Source: Embiotoca jacksoni
Lineage: Eukaryota > Chordata > Actinopteri > Embiotocidae
NCBI GenBank assembly: GCA_022577435.1
Contig: JAKOON010000009.1
Span: 9,382,411 to 9,446,410 of the forward strand
Length of the DNA stretch: 64,000 bases
Direction of reading: 5' to 3'
Shown: positions 48,421 through 59,228 of the stretch, piece after piece
How positions within the stretch are numbered: the first letter of the stretch is position 1
How the letters are laid out: the number at the start of each line of letters is the position of its first letter
Notes under the pieces: model-generated
Database searches by the model: none
What the model saw: only the letters and a program-made list of their open reading frames with translations
What the model was told of the DNA's origin: nothing
Made by a program: the position numbers and the translations under genes

Positions 48421-51400
48421 GTGTAAAGCTATTCTAGGCAGATTACCCATTTACGTTTGCTGCAAATGTGTATTTGCACAAAATACCTACGACGTCCGAT
48501 CCAACAGTGAGCTCGGCGTACAGGCGTCATCTGTGCACAGACTGGAAAAGGGAGTCTATATTATTGCAGCCTTCGGTCTTGGAATGACTTGAAGGCAAAA
48601 CTCAATCTGGCCTCTCATCTCTTCAACCAGTTTTAAACAAACGCTAACAGTGGTTTTTACAACAAAATGGACTAGAAAGCATCATTTGTTTTGTCATACA
48701 TTTCCGATGTACATTCAACCTTTTCTGTGAAGCATTATTGCTCCCGTACCACCTGTAATGTTTTGTTTCGTTGTTTTATTGTCAGTAAGTAATTGATGTG
48801 CACTTCCTGTGTAAATTTGCAGCCCTCTTGGCCAGCTTACCCGGTTCAATAAAAGGTTAAACTGATAAGATTATTATTATTTTTTTTTTCCATTTCCTCA
48901 ACAGGGAATTTAGATGTGAACTCAATGTAATAATCATAAACTGAATACAGCACAAACTTTCGATCACGTTAACATTTAATCTGCCAATGCCCAGTTGTTC
49001 TTTCAAGATGTGCTGCCAGGACAATGAATTCGTACTTCTTTAACACGTGTAATGCGAGACAGTCTTACAAATCCATTTGTTTTGCACCGCTTTGTGAGTG
49101 ACCCAATACCCCCAACGTTAGAAAATAGATATCGCAGCCAAAAAAAAAAAAAAAAAAAAAACCTCTACTTTTCTCACTTCCCTTGAGCAAAAAAAAAAGC
49201 TGCCGGACGCACAACATAAGGTGGAGCGCGACGATGTGAGGGTGGCCAGGACGTTGGGAGTGTTTGGCAGAAGTTGGAGCATGCACATCACGCGGCGGCG
49301 AAAGAGGAGAGCGGATCCTGTGCATATGGGGACTCACCAGGGAATGTCTCTTTACGTGCTCGCGGCGGGTGAACAGCTTGCCACAGATGTCACAGCTGAA
49401 GGAGCGCACACCCGAGTGGATGATCAGGTGCCTCTTGAGCGTGCGCCGGTGCTTGGCGATGTAGTTACAGTGGGGGCACTTAAGCTTATTGAGGGCTAGG
49501 TGTGACGACTCGCCTGGGTAAACAAAAAAAACACAACAAAATAAACACACACACACACACACACACAAACAAGCACACACGGAAAGGTCAACGAGAGGCA
49601 AGATTCTTCTCAAACATTAAACTTTAAGTGACATTTTAATTTGGCTGCGCTGAATGCAACTTTAAGCCAATAACGTTGAGATGGAACAAGACAATTATCG
49701 TAAAAGCTACATTTCCGTCTATAGATCTGCTGATGAGAGAGCAGGGTGTGTCGGGGACCAATATCCTGTCCATCAAATCACAAGAGTTGGGATGCAGTTA
49801 CCGTTACAGAGAATACAAACCACGAACGTAGATGCATCAGACCATTTTGTCAAAGCTACACAAGTTTATCAAATGATTACAGTCGCAGCCACGTTAACTT
49901 AACGCGTTAACGGGGAGGCTGTAGCTCAGTCGGCAGAGTGGGTCGCACGCTAATCGGAAGGTTGGTGGTTCGATCCCCAGCTCCTCCTGTCCACATGCCT
50001 AAGTGTCCTTGAGCAAGACGCTGAACCCTAAAATTGCTCCCGATGGCGTGCCATCGGTGTGTCGTAAGTCGCTTTGGATAAGAGCGTCAGCTAAATGTGA
50101 CGTAATGTAACTTCACAGTCCTTCTCTGTGACTGTTGCTAGGTAACAGGTGCTCGTCTTCAGCTCAACTTAATGATGTTGGAGGGCTCACCGCGGCAAAG
50201 AACGATCCATACGAGCAGTGAATGTAAAGCAGCAACGTGGATCTGTCTAGGTGGACATTTTATGGCAGCTTGTTAGGGGGGGAAAAAAAATTTTTTGAAG
50301 ACGATACCAAAGTATTATAACTGGAATATCTTCTACTGCCATTCAAATGATGCTGCGGCATAAGCACTAACTTAATGTGTCATTAAATTCATACCAACTG
50401 TAACAAACTACATTACACCCGAATGTTAATTAAAAATATTGTGATTCCAAAGCAATTTTATGAACTGCTTATGTTGATTATTACTTAGAACCATTTAGCT
50501 TCAATTTCCCCAAATATTGACCATTATAATACTCAGGGACAAGAGCTTACGGTATCATCACGTGTGTTTTTCAGGGTGTAAAAGAAAGAAATCCAGATGA
50601 CATGGCAACCCACATTTTCTACATTGTCCTTCTTGCGATGTTTATGCTAACATGCCGGTGAGGACAGCTGGGCTCACAAATAAATAAGCAATGTATTGAT
50701 TTTGAAAAGGCTCCAAAACACAGTGCCAGTCTTCTCTGCTGACGGAGCGGGGTAACAGGGCCGATCCTTTTGTTTGAGCCAGGGGAGCGCACAACAGAGG
50801 CGTCGTCAAGGTAGGTTGCTAGGGGGAAGGAGCGAGGGGGAGGGAGGGTTGATGAGAAACAGGTCACCTGCATATTCCCTGCGTGGGTGTGCATGGAGAT
50901 GTGTTGAGCAGAGCAGAGAATCACCTTGTGAAAGTGCAACAAGCTGTTAATTAAAAGACTTACATTTTCACTATCTGCCATCAAAAATACACAGCAGACG
51001 AAACTGCCATGACCAGAGAAGAATCGACTTCATCTATATTTCTTTGAAAAGGGAGATTTTTATTTATTTTTTTTATATGTAAAACTGCTGGCCTGACAAT
51101 GAATGCAACTAAAGCCTCCTTTTCTTCTGTGCCAATGTGTTTTCAGGCGATGCCTCAACTCCCGCGTGCATGTAGTGCATCATTTGGTCAAACTAATAAA
51201 AAGATGCTGTACCGTATATAATATGTACTTAATGGTCCTTCCCTCCATCCATCCACCTATCCATATTCCAAAAGGAACTTTAAGGAACTAATTTCATTTG
51301 AGGTGATTACATTATCATTCAACTGAGCGCTATAAGCTGTAATCTTGAAACTTTTGTCCACAGGCCGCTGGCATCTGCAGTCTGGACATGGATCAAAACT

Positions 51401-52517
51401 CAAAATCAAGACGGGTGTAAATATCCAATAAGAAAAATGTCACGTCTCTTCTCTCATTTTTTTCAGTTCAGTTTATGTATGATTAAGTTCGGTTGTGTTT
51501 TAATGTCTTTCAATTTAAAGGGAAAAGCGGCTGAAATATTTCATACCGCATACTTATTGTACAAAGTATGGCGTATACACGCAGTACTAATCGCCTTAAA
51601 ATGCTTTTTTTTTTTTTTTTTTTTTTTGCATTAACACTAATTTAACACACTTTTTACATGTTATACCAACAGGACAATGCTACATGTTTTCCCAAAGATT
51701 TAATACTTCATTTTCAGTTATGTTCACAAATCTGTTCTACCGTCAACCACTGTTAGTTATTCTGACTGTGAGCAGCTCGTCAATTGCCTTTGTGCAATGC
51801 ATCGTGGGAAAAAGTGTCCACCAATAGCGAACTCATATTTTTTAGTATGCATACTGACACTTTTGAACTTTCTGCATGAAACGCTCGTAGAAGTAGGGTA
51901 TTGTTTTGCAACCTACGAGATTTCAGACTGATGGATCAACGACAAAGTCCGGGCTTTGTTGTCCACTTTTGCAGAGGAAAAGAATTTGAGACAGTCGCGC
52001 TTTTGATACGTGAGTGGACTAACTTGCTAAAACTTCCCGCGGCTTTTGCTCTGCTGCAACTCTCAACCACTGGAAATTTACCCCCAGAGAAAGTGCCTGG
52101 ACATCAGTTGTTGGGAAATTCCTGGACCTCACAAAAGGTCACATGCAGGGTCAACCACACCCTTAAAAACTGGTTGAACATCATTTCCTAAGTGGAACCA
52201 GGGTGTTTGTCTGCTCACCTACTAAGGGAGGCATGTTAAATGGACCCGCCCACCCTGCTTTGAAAAGATGCATATTTCCAAAAGATTTCAAGATGGACTA
52301 AATTGGCCTACACTGGTAATTTAGCTGCAGTCGAGAGAGTGTGGCATCTTACCATTCTCCCAGGACTCTCCTTGCTGTAAGTCTTGGATGATGCTATACT
52401 GGATCTGATTGGCCAGCTCTGGGAAAGGGGGAGGGGACAAGAGGAGCAAGAGGGAGAAAGAGAGATGAGAGGTGGTTGAGAGCCTGAGGGGGCGGGGGGG
52501 GAGGGAGGGGGAGGTGT

Positions 52518-52579
<62 letters not shown>

Positions 52580-52639
52580 CACAATGTCTTGTTTACACCA
52601 CTAACAGCCCCCACATGAAACAATGGACGTTTCAGTGAA

Positions 52640-52722
<83 letters not shown>

Positions 52723-55700
52723 CCCCTACTGTATGTAAAGCAGTGTGTTCTCCGAGCCAGAGCAACAAGCTGACTCGGGCTCCAGCAGCGAGGGGGTTAA
52801 TTCGAGAATGACAGAGTCGAGTCCTCACACGAGCTCGTCTTACACTCAGCTTTTGTTTGCACTTGTGCGAGCACCTGCGTGTGTGTCCGGTTCCTACAGC
52901 ATCAGCGCTGCGAACCCATTAAAGATACGCCCCTGTGTGTGTGTGTGTGTGTGTGCGCGCGCCTGCATTCTCTCTGGGTCAATATTTGGAATAGTGAGGA
53001 CAGCCCCAGTGCATTAGAGTGGATTAGGGAGGGAAGGGACTGGCGGCTTTGCACCTCTCAGGGATTTTTTTTTTTTTTTTGGGGGGGGGTGGGGGGTGGG
53101 GGAAGTGGGTGGGGGGGGAGTTGGGGGGGGGGGGGGGGGGGGCGCTTTTGTGTATGTGGGTGTGTTTGTGTGCGCTTCAACAGAGACTAGCGTGCGTGTA
53201 AATGCATGTCACCTGCTCTGTGTGCCTGTGCAGCAGCCACCCTTTAAACAATCCAACAGTCTTGTTTGGAGAAGACCCAAGAATTTACTGGCCACGAGTG
53301 TCGGCTGGCTGCGAGCTCAACGTAGTACGAGCAGACGGCGACGGCAAAGTACTTGTATCCTTAAAACCACGCTCACTTTCAACTGCTCTCGTTTTCCCGA
53401 ACATGAGCACACCCGTGACTCTGTAAAGCGGTCTCCCTCCAACACTAGCTGCTGCTGCTGCCGCCACCACTGTCAGTTTATGTCATTACCAAGAACCGAC
53501 TACTGCTCGTCGTAAACTGAAGTTTTGGAGCGTTTGGACTACTTCTCAGACAAAACAGAGACACAAAGAGAGGTCTAGAAAATTGCAGCAGACATTTTTC
53601 TCCATTTTAAAAAGGCTAGAGCAAGAATAAAATTCAACTAAATAATCTACGGTAAAAAATAATTGTCGTTTGCAGGCCGAAACATTTACTTTTTTTTTTT
53701 TTTGAAGAACTTCTTTAAAACAAGAAAAGGAACAAAACAAAAAAAATGTAATACTTTTAAAACAAGTAGATATTTTGAAGGGGATGGAAAACAAAATAGC
53801 AAAGTGAAGGCCACCATTTGGGCTACTATGTTTCCACCCATGGAGCATGACTGCACAGATCAAACTAAAGCAAAATGAAAGCCAAAAGTGTGACATCACT
53901 GGGACAGTTAATATTGCTGGATGACTATTCACAGGCTCAAAAAGAAAAAAAAAAAAAAAAAGAAAGGAAACTAATGCAAGAGGGCCGTGTAGTTTTTCCA
54001 TCATGACGGTATGCAGTCTCATTTTTTGCGGCTTAAAGCAAAATTTCAGTAAAGTGTAACTAACATTTAAGAGGGCGTGTGACACGGATCCGGAGCGAGT
54101 CACTACAAACGAGCACTGTACGCAGCAAAAGGCTAATCAATGCAAGATAGTAGAACGAGACTGTGGGAAACAGTCACACGCTAATACAAAAATACAAAAA
54201 TAAATAAACTTTCTGTCCATAAATGCTACTGGACCACTGGGGTGAAAAAATGGCATTAATATGCTTTTGGATGATCTATCTTTAGATCATTCCAGGATAC
54301 AGCAAGTCTGCAACCAAAAAGGTGGCCACATGTTTCTGTAACATTTCATCTTAATTCAGCAGAACCCCAGTGTACAAAGGGCTGGCTCCAACATCTGATG
54401 AATCATTATCTCACTCACAATGGTACTAATAGAAATGAATTTTGACATTTGATAGAACGGGAGGGAAGGCGAGTAATCTTCCACAGAGAGTGGAGAAATG
54501 TGCGACTACACACCGCATTACTGTCAACAAATGACAAGCTCACATTTGTCCCAGCAGATATAATTTACATGTGACTCTACTTTGCCGTCTCTGCCCGTGT
54601 CCCCTGTTCTTTTTTGGACGGAGATGTCAGCCAATATCTTTGATGTAGTTCAGCAAAAAAGGCAAAGGAACCGAGAAAACACTTACAACTGGAACTGAAA
54701 AACTCTATGTACAAGTATGACGTCGCTGATAATCTACCCACAGAATTGAATGCAACTTCCTGTGTGCAACATTCCCACGAGGCCTAATTTTACATTTTTA
54801 TTGCATTATATATATATATTTTTTTATAGTATTGATAATAGCTCATTTACACCTTCAGGTGTCATTTTGGTGATCGCGTTTAATTTCTTTGATGCATGTC
54901 GAAATAAAACTGACTTGACATGATATTATTAGGCCACTTGGTAATTTCTTATGGCTTACAAAAACAGGCCCCGCTCTCACCCCAACATCAAACAGCACCA
55001 GGATGATTTGTTGCACATTTCAGCCTTAAATTCTCTGTACGCCACTGCTCTCAGATGTTTGACAATGGAGCGTCCATTCGTTACAGACATTCACTGACTG
55101 TAAAGACTGGGATGTGGCGGTTTCTGGTGAGCCTGTCTAAACAGCCAAATCTTTTCAAGGCCATCGAGAGATTCATATTCACAATCTGTATCCAAACTGT
55201 AACCACTGCGTGAACATAATCCGGCATATGAAGCAAATGGAGCAGTTGGACACAAAAACAGAATTAAGGAGTAAACAGCTGCCTTGAAGCCTTTTACGTT
55301 GACTAACAGCCCACTCAAAGTCTTAGCCATATCTTTATCTGCAAAAGTACATTAAATAGAGACATGGAGCTAAACAACAAAGATGGCTGCGGACTCGGCC
55401 TACAGAAACACTTACTTAAGGACAGAGTTTGTCTGCAAGTGTGCTATTAAAACACCGCGGATCACGACATGCACACATTAAAAAGAGCTCTGCGAGGAGT
55501 TGGGAGGCACTAAGAGCATTCGAGCGCATTTAGGGAGTGCTGGGAGAAGAAATGTTTCCCCTGCTTCCTTCATTATCCTGCATCAGGGAGGGCTTCTCGG
55601 TCTCGGCCCCACACAAACACGCACAAAATGTAGTTCCATCTCTATTTCTACACACACTTTGTGCCTCTCACTCTCCCCCTCCCCCCCCCCCGTCCATACC

Positions 55701-58700
55701 ACTCCACTTAATATGCGATATCATTATGGTTACATGGAGTGCCGAGCTTAATGGGACCAACAGAAGGAGGATGCTGGAGCTAAGAGAAGAGATTACCAAG
55801 AGCACTACATGTGTATGTGGACAGGATAGGATGGCTGGAGCAATGGATAGATTAAGAGATAGAGAGGGGAAGGTAGCAAAGTGTCAACAGAAAGAGAAAA
55901 GATGGAAAGGACAGAACAGTTTTTATCAAATTGGAAAAGGAGGAATAGAAAACTTATTGAATGCATGAAAGCTGCTATAAAAAAAAAAAAAATAAATAAA
56001 AAAAAAGGTCAAAGGGATTCAAGGTTGTTTTTTTTGCCACAGTGTAAAGCAGTGGGTTAAAGGCAACTGCAGGAAATGGAAAATTACACATTTTTAAATC
56101 GTACAAATAAATGATCTGTAATTCTCTTTAAAAAAAAAAAAAAAAAGAAAGAAAAAAAAAGACATTTTCATAACTTTTACTATAAAACACAATACACTTG
56201 TCTAAATCATTCAACTGCGACAGATGTAAATGAAGACAATTAGATATTTTCCAACATCTTTGTTTTTCTTGAGACAGAGTCTCGTGCAGCGACATGACAA
56301 CACAGTTTTCACGCACACCTCTCATCTCTCCAGGTGAGCATTAACTTCTGGAAGGCTCCTGCTCTGCAGTGATTAGTGGAGATCACGCCTAAGACTGACT
56401 CACTTGTTAGCTATGCACAGCAGGTTAAAAGCTTGAAAAGCAAATATCTTCGCTTTGATGTGCAACAGCGAGGTGTTACAAAGGCGGTAAATCCATTTAT
56501 TTATTTTTTTCATTTAATTTCATCAGACAAAATAGTGTTCACGCCGGTGTTACCCACTGTTGGCAGCCATCGACCATCTGGCGATCGTATATTTGACCCG
56601 ATTGGATAGGCCGCAATAAAAGTGACAGCTCATTCATTTAAACGACGCAATGCTGTCCCCAGAAGTGAAGCAGGGTGACCTGATGGCTTTATCCCGTTCA
56701 CGGACTCCTCCCCTCGCACATCGATTGACTGTCGTCAATAATTGTTCAAACCCACGGGATTTCGTTTCAGGTACTAGAGTATAGTTCCAAAAATATCAAA
56801 TGTGAAATTTGGGGGTATACAGGTAGGAAATTGGTTACTGCTTTTGTGGGCATTATTTATTTTTAGAGCTAGATGTCAGAACTGAGCTCCCGTTTTGATT
56901 TCGATTCACAAAGTCCGGAATCCATTTGTTTAGATTCAGTTCGATTCTTTGTGGTTCACTTCCATCACATAAATAGCAAGGTTGCATGAGGCACTTCTCA
57001 GAATTTACCCTGGAAACTTCAATTTCTTCTTTCTGCACGTTATCGCGTCTCGCGAGCATTAGACTTCCACAAACTCGTATTTAATGACCAGAGAAAACAT
57101 GCCAAATACGGAACACCGATAAGTGTGCGGTCAGTTCAGCTCTCGTAGCTCCAAGCTCTACATTAGCTATGAAATAATCCGATTGAGCAACTATCAAGAG
57201 TCACGGTAGACGCAACTGTTCACCGCTTACAGGAACTCCATGACTCAATGCCGACATTGTAAAATAATTGTTTATGCAAGTTGTAACAACTCGCTTAACA
57301 CAAAGTAGACATTTTATGCATTATGAAGAACAAACTGAGCCACTTACAACAAGGTTACCAATAGTAACCTATTTCAACACCATTAATTAAAGAAGGTGCA
57401 AGTGCATACATTGATCTCAGGATTTTATAAATTGGTTATGGATCATTCAAATAAAGAGCGTGATCAATCAGAAAATCAATTAATTTGTCCAGGCCCAATC
57501 AGCTTCAAGTGTTGAAACTGAGTGTGGCATTAAATTAAAAACTTAGATTTTAAACTGATGGCGATGGCAGAGTCGATGACAAATGAGGCAGGGAAGCAGC
57601 TAACTAGTTTGTAATGCTGTCTGACATAACTGGTTATTGTTTCTGTAGTTTTAGACAGAGTTTGAAGATTTACTCCACAATAAATCTCAGAAGCTGGATG
57701 AGGATGGAGGGGTGGACAAAGTCCTAACATGAACTTCTATTGCTAAATTCAAACTTGTAGTCGAAGGACCCACCAAAAGGGCTGGCTGATTATTTATACC
57801 GCCACATTTCTGGTGATTCCTTCAGAGTCTCCTTTAAAAGGAGAATGTTTGGCAGGATTGGTCATCATAAAAAGTTACTATGACAACCTCTTAAAAATAT
57901 TCTTGATTGATCGTGGCCGTTATGAAGCTTTATAAACTGGAAGCTATTTAAACATGCAACGCAGATTTAACTGAATGACGAAGTTACATTGACGTCTTGA
58001 TCATAGGTTGCAAAGATCCTGCATGTACATCTTCGCCCATAAAAAGAACCATCTGTCTTCCTCTTCCAGTGAGTACGACTAACAAGAATGAGTCATTCGA
58101 GTTATTTATAATCGCCATTAAAAAAAAAAAGAAAAAAAAAGGCGAAGGACTGCGAGTCGAGGGTGTGCGAGGTGTGTACAAAGTGCAAATGTGTATCTTA
58201 CCTGCATTTTCGGAGAGGGAGGAGAAGTCCTCTCTGGGGAAGGAGGCCGAAGGCTGGATGAACATCCCCTCATCGAATCCCTCTTCGGGTTCTGGTGGAA
58301 AGTTGTAGACAAAACGCCGTGTGGTGGTCTGCTTTTTCCTCCGTCCGCTTCCAGCTGCAGCATCCGTCGCCTCTCGCTTCATGGCAGCGGGCGCTGCAGC
58401 AGTGCCACCTGTGGTTGGCTCGTTCCAGACGAAGACCTGCGTCTGGCCACTCGCCACCCGGGTTTCATTGGTCTCTGCCGAATCCGACGAGTTGTCATTG
58501 TGGTGGGTCCAAGAGGCTCCGGGGGTCACCAGGGCACAGCCCTCACCCCCACCCACTGTCACCTCGATGTCACTGGTCTCCTCCTTCACCCTGCCGGTTT
58601 CCTCATCTTCCTCCGTTGCTTCCTTTCCTTGGTTGGTGCTGGCCTTGATCGAAAGCTTCGACAGGATGCTCGTGGCCCAGAAGGTGCTCTGCTTTCGGTC

Positions 58701-59228
58701 CAGCCCTCTGTGCCCCTCTTTGGCTACCATCTGCCTCTTGTTGTAGTCCACAACCACTGAATCCGGAGCCTCTTGCTTGATGCTGATATTCAGGGCATTC
58801 TTTATAAAAGCCCTACACGACTGTACAACCTCGGTCATCTGGAGATAACTAGCAACAGACATCACCTCAATGGCATTTTGGCTTGTGAGCAGCAGATTCC
58901 CAGAGTAGAGAAAGTCGAGGATAACCGAGAAGCCCTGCACAGCAGCAACATCCAGGTGCGTGACCGTGGCCTGGTCCTGGGCCTCGCTCTTGGTCAGACA
59001 GTAGAGGGTTTTGAAGTAGCGGCTGCCTGCGACCAGGATGTTCTTGTGCGCGCGGAACACCTGGCCGGAGACAACTATGTTGACGTCGCAGAGGATGCCA
59101 CTTTTGCGTTGCTTGTCCAACTCCTGGAGAAGCTGGTAACAGTAGGAGTTCTCGTGGGGCTTGTTGCGGTAGTCTTCCTCTGAGCAGTTAGTGGAGGGGC
59201 TGGTGTTGTCTGAGGGCCTCACCATCTC
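47291..59228 (-). CDS. zbtb10: zbtb10, BTB and C2H2 zinc-finger transcription regulator (5' exon outside window)
   Basis: ZBTB10 is a nuclear BTB/POZ zinc-finger protein. The mammalian form represses Sp-family and other GC-box-driven promoters (family knowledge). Four minus-strand exons with compatible phases were found: 58202-59228 (BTB), 52353-52418, 49338-49513 (zinc fingers) and 47291-47572 (C-terminus). Diagnostic segments are ENSYCYQLL, GILCDVNIVVSGQVFRAHKN, LKCPHCNYIAKHRRTLKRH and SFSCDICGKLFTRREHVKRH. The terminal exon carries the family-specific YKCMVCKKIFMLAASVGIRH and an acidic tail. The mammalian protein has a further N-terminal region of about 300 residues, with a GWCQK-type motif, encoded by exon 1. 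No match to it occurs up to position 64000. Introns are about 1.8, 2.8 and 5.8 kb. Identification is secure. Confidence 0.95.
47573..49337 (-). other. zbtb10: zbtb10 intron 4
   Basis: Intron between the zinc-finger exon and the last exon. It holds the LINE remnant at 48180-48875, a (TA)n tract and an A-run near 49141-49160. The first 500 bases next to the last exon are GC-balanced unique DNA without a credible exon. Confidence 0.85.
48180..48875 (+). mobile_element. 3' end of a decayed LINE (L2/CR1-like) in zbtb10 intron 4
   Basis: The plus strand shows a degraded reverse-transcriptase C-terminus with CSLRSWNDLKAKLNL followed by a stop near 48634. A 3' tail containing CTCTTGGCCAGCTTACCCGG then AATAAAAGGTTAAA ends near 48865. 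This layout is typical of the 3' ends of fish L2/CR1-type non-LTR retrotransposons. The element is truncated and interrupted by a (TA)n tract at 48370-48418. It is inserted antisense to zbtb10. The family assignment comes from remembered similarity. Confidence 0.6.
49338..49513 (-). CDS. zbtb10: zbtb10 exon 4: C2H2 zinc fingers 1 and 2
   Basis: The acceptor TTTACCCAG precedes 49513 and the donor GTGAGT follows 49338. The exon completes a glycine codon and reads ESSHLALNKL. Finger 1 is C-X2-C-X12-H-X3-H (CPHCNYIAKHRRTLKRHLIIH). Finger 2 begins CDICGKLFTRREHVKRH, and its last histidine is supplied by the next exon (phase 0 junction after SL). Sequence identity to mammalian ZBTB10 in this exon is very high. 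Confidence 0.95.
49912..50111 (+). mobile_element. tRNA-derived SINE in zbtb10 intron 3
   Basis: The head resembles a tRNA gene, with an A box TAGCTCAGTCGG at 49922-49933 and a B box GGTTCGATCCC at 49967-49977 (RNA polymerase III promoter). It does not end as a tRNA. It continues with TGTCCTTGAGCAAGACGCTG and then GTCGCTTTGGATAAGAGCGT and CAGCTAAATG, a tail widespread in fish SINEs, ending with TAATGTAA. It is inserted antisense to zbtb10. I do not assign a named subfamily. Confidence 0.88.
50134..50146. promoter_or_regulatory. X-box-like palindrome beside the SINE
   Basis: GTTGCTAGGTAAC, read on the other strand as GTTACCTAGCAAC, fits the RFX X-box consensus. It lies about 20 bp beyond the SINE tail inside a zbtb10 intron. 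Motif only. Confidence 0.25.
50147..52352 (-). other. zbtb10: zbtb10 intron 3, remainder
   Basis: AT-rich intron sequence with a T-run at 51605-51628. The part near 51690-51900 (GCAATGCATCGTGGGAAA and AGTATGCATACTGACAC) resembles a dispersed fish repeat, but I could not name it. No exon is seen. Confidence 0.7.
52353..52418 (-). CDS. zbtb10: zbtb10 exon 3: short 66-bp linker exon
   Basis: The acceptor is CCTTTTCCCAG above 52418 and the donor GTAAGA follows 52353. It completes the exon-2 codon (phase 1) and encodes ELANQIQYSIIQDLQQGESW, ending WEN plus one base. The residues ESWENG then GESS across the next junction match the mammalian ETWENGESS just before the zinc fingers. The mammalian linker at this place is longer and, as I recall it, contains several DFKYGL repeats. 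None is seen here. Confidence 0.88.
52518..52720. repeat. two long (CA)n microsatellites in zbtb10 intron 2
   Basis: Uninterrupted CA tracts at 52518-52577 and 52641-52720 are separated by about 60 bp of unique DNA. Both are in the same orientation. They begin 100 bp upstream of exon 3's acceptor (in the transcript, GU-rich tracts). Confidence 0.95.
53065..53142. repeat. T16 followed by long G-rich tract
   Basis: Sixteen T are followed by 62 bases that are almost all G, with a 20-G run at the end. The plus strand has strong G-quadruplex potential. In the zbtb10 transcript it would be a C-rich run followed by A-rich sequence. Confidence 0.9.
56601..56630 (+). promoter_or_regulatory. possible intronic enhancer core: inverted CCAAT, Hox-like and Meis-like motifs
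   Basis: ATTGG (56601-56605), CAATAAAA (56614-56621, posterior Hox-type) and TGACAGCT (56623-56630, Meis-type) sit side by side within 30 bp. Hox and Meis sites commonly co-occur in developmental enhancers. Support is motif-based only. Confidence 0.25.
58202..59228 (-). CDS. zbtb10: zbtb10 exon 2: BTB/POZ domain and linker
   Basis: The acceptor is a long pyrimidine tract ending CTAAAAG just above 59228, and the donor GTAAGA follows 58202. The frame contains an ATG at 59225, probably internal to the full protein but usable as a start in a short isoform. The BTB fold covers roughly residues 25-145 after this ATG and includes HKNILVAGSRYFKTLY, VQGFSVILDFLYSGNL and NAIEVMSVASYLQM. The linker contains a possible sumoylation-like IKQEAP, an acidic TEEDEETGRVKEE segment and the basic GRRKKQTTTRRF stretch, a likely nuclear localisation signal. 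The exon ends ENA plus one base. Sequence read past the donor is intronic. Confidence 0.94.

Larger units (their letters stand above)
52419..58201 (-). other. zbtb10: zbtb10 intron 2
   Basis: Intron between the BTB exon and the short linker exon. It contains CA tracts at 52518-52577 and 52641-52720, a TG tract at 52935-52961, a T16 plus G-rich composite at 53065-53142, and A-runs near 53945, 55979 and 56129. An ordered Hox/Meis-like element lies at 56601-56630. Open frames in this interval are not supported as genes. Confidence 0.85.

Noticed and set aside
49912..49988. tRNA gene
   Set aside because: A and B boxes are present, but the sequence continues into a fish SINE tail and the acceptor stem does not close as in a functional tRNA.
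58191..58760. Plus-strand frames opposite the zbtb10 BTB exon
   Set aside because: They are antisense shadows of a conserved coding exon.
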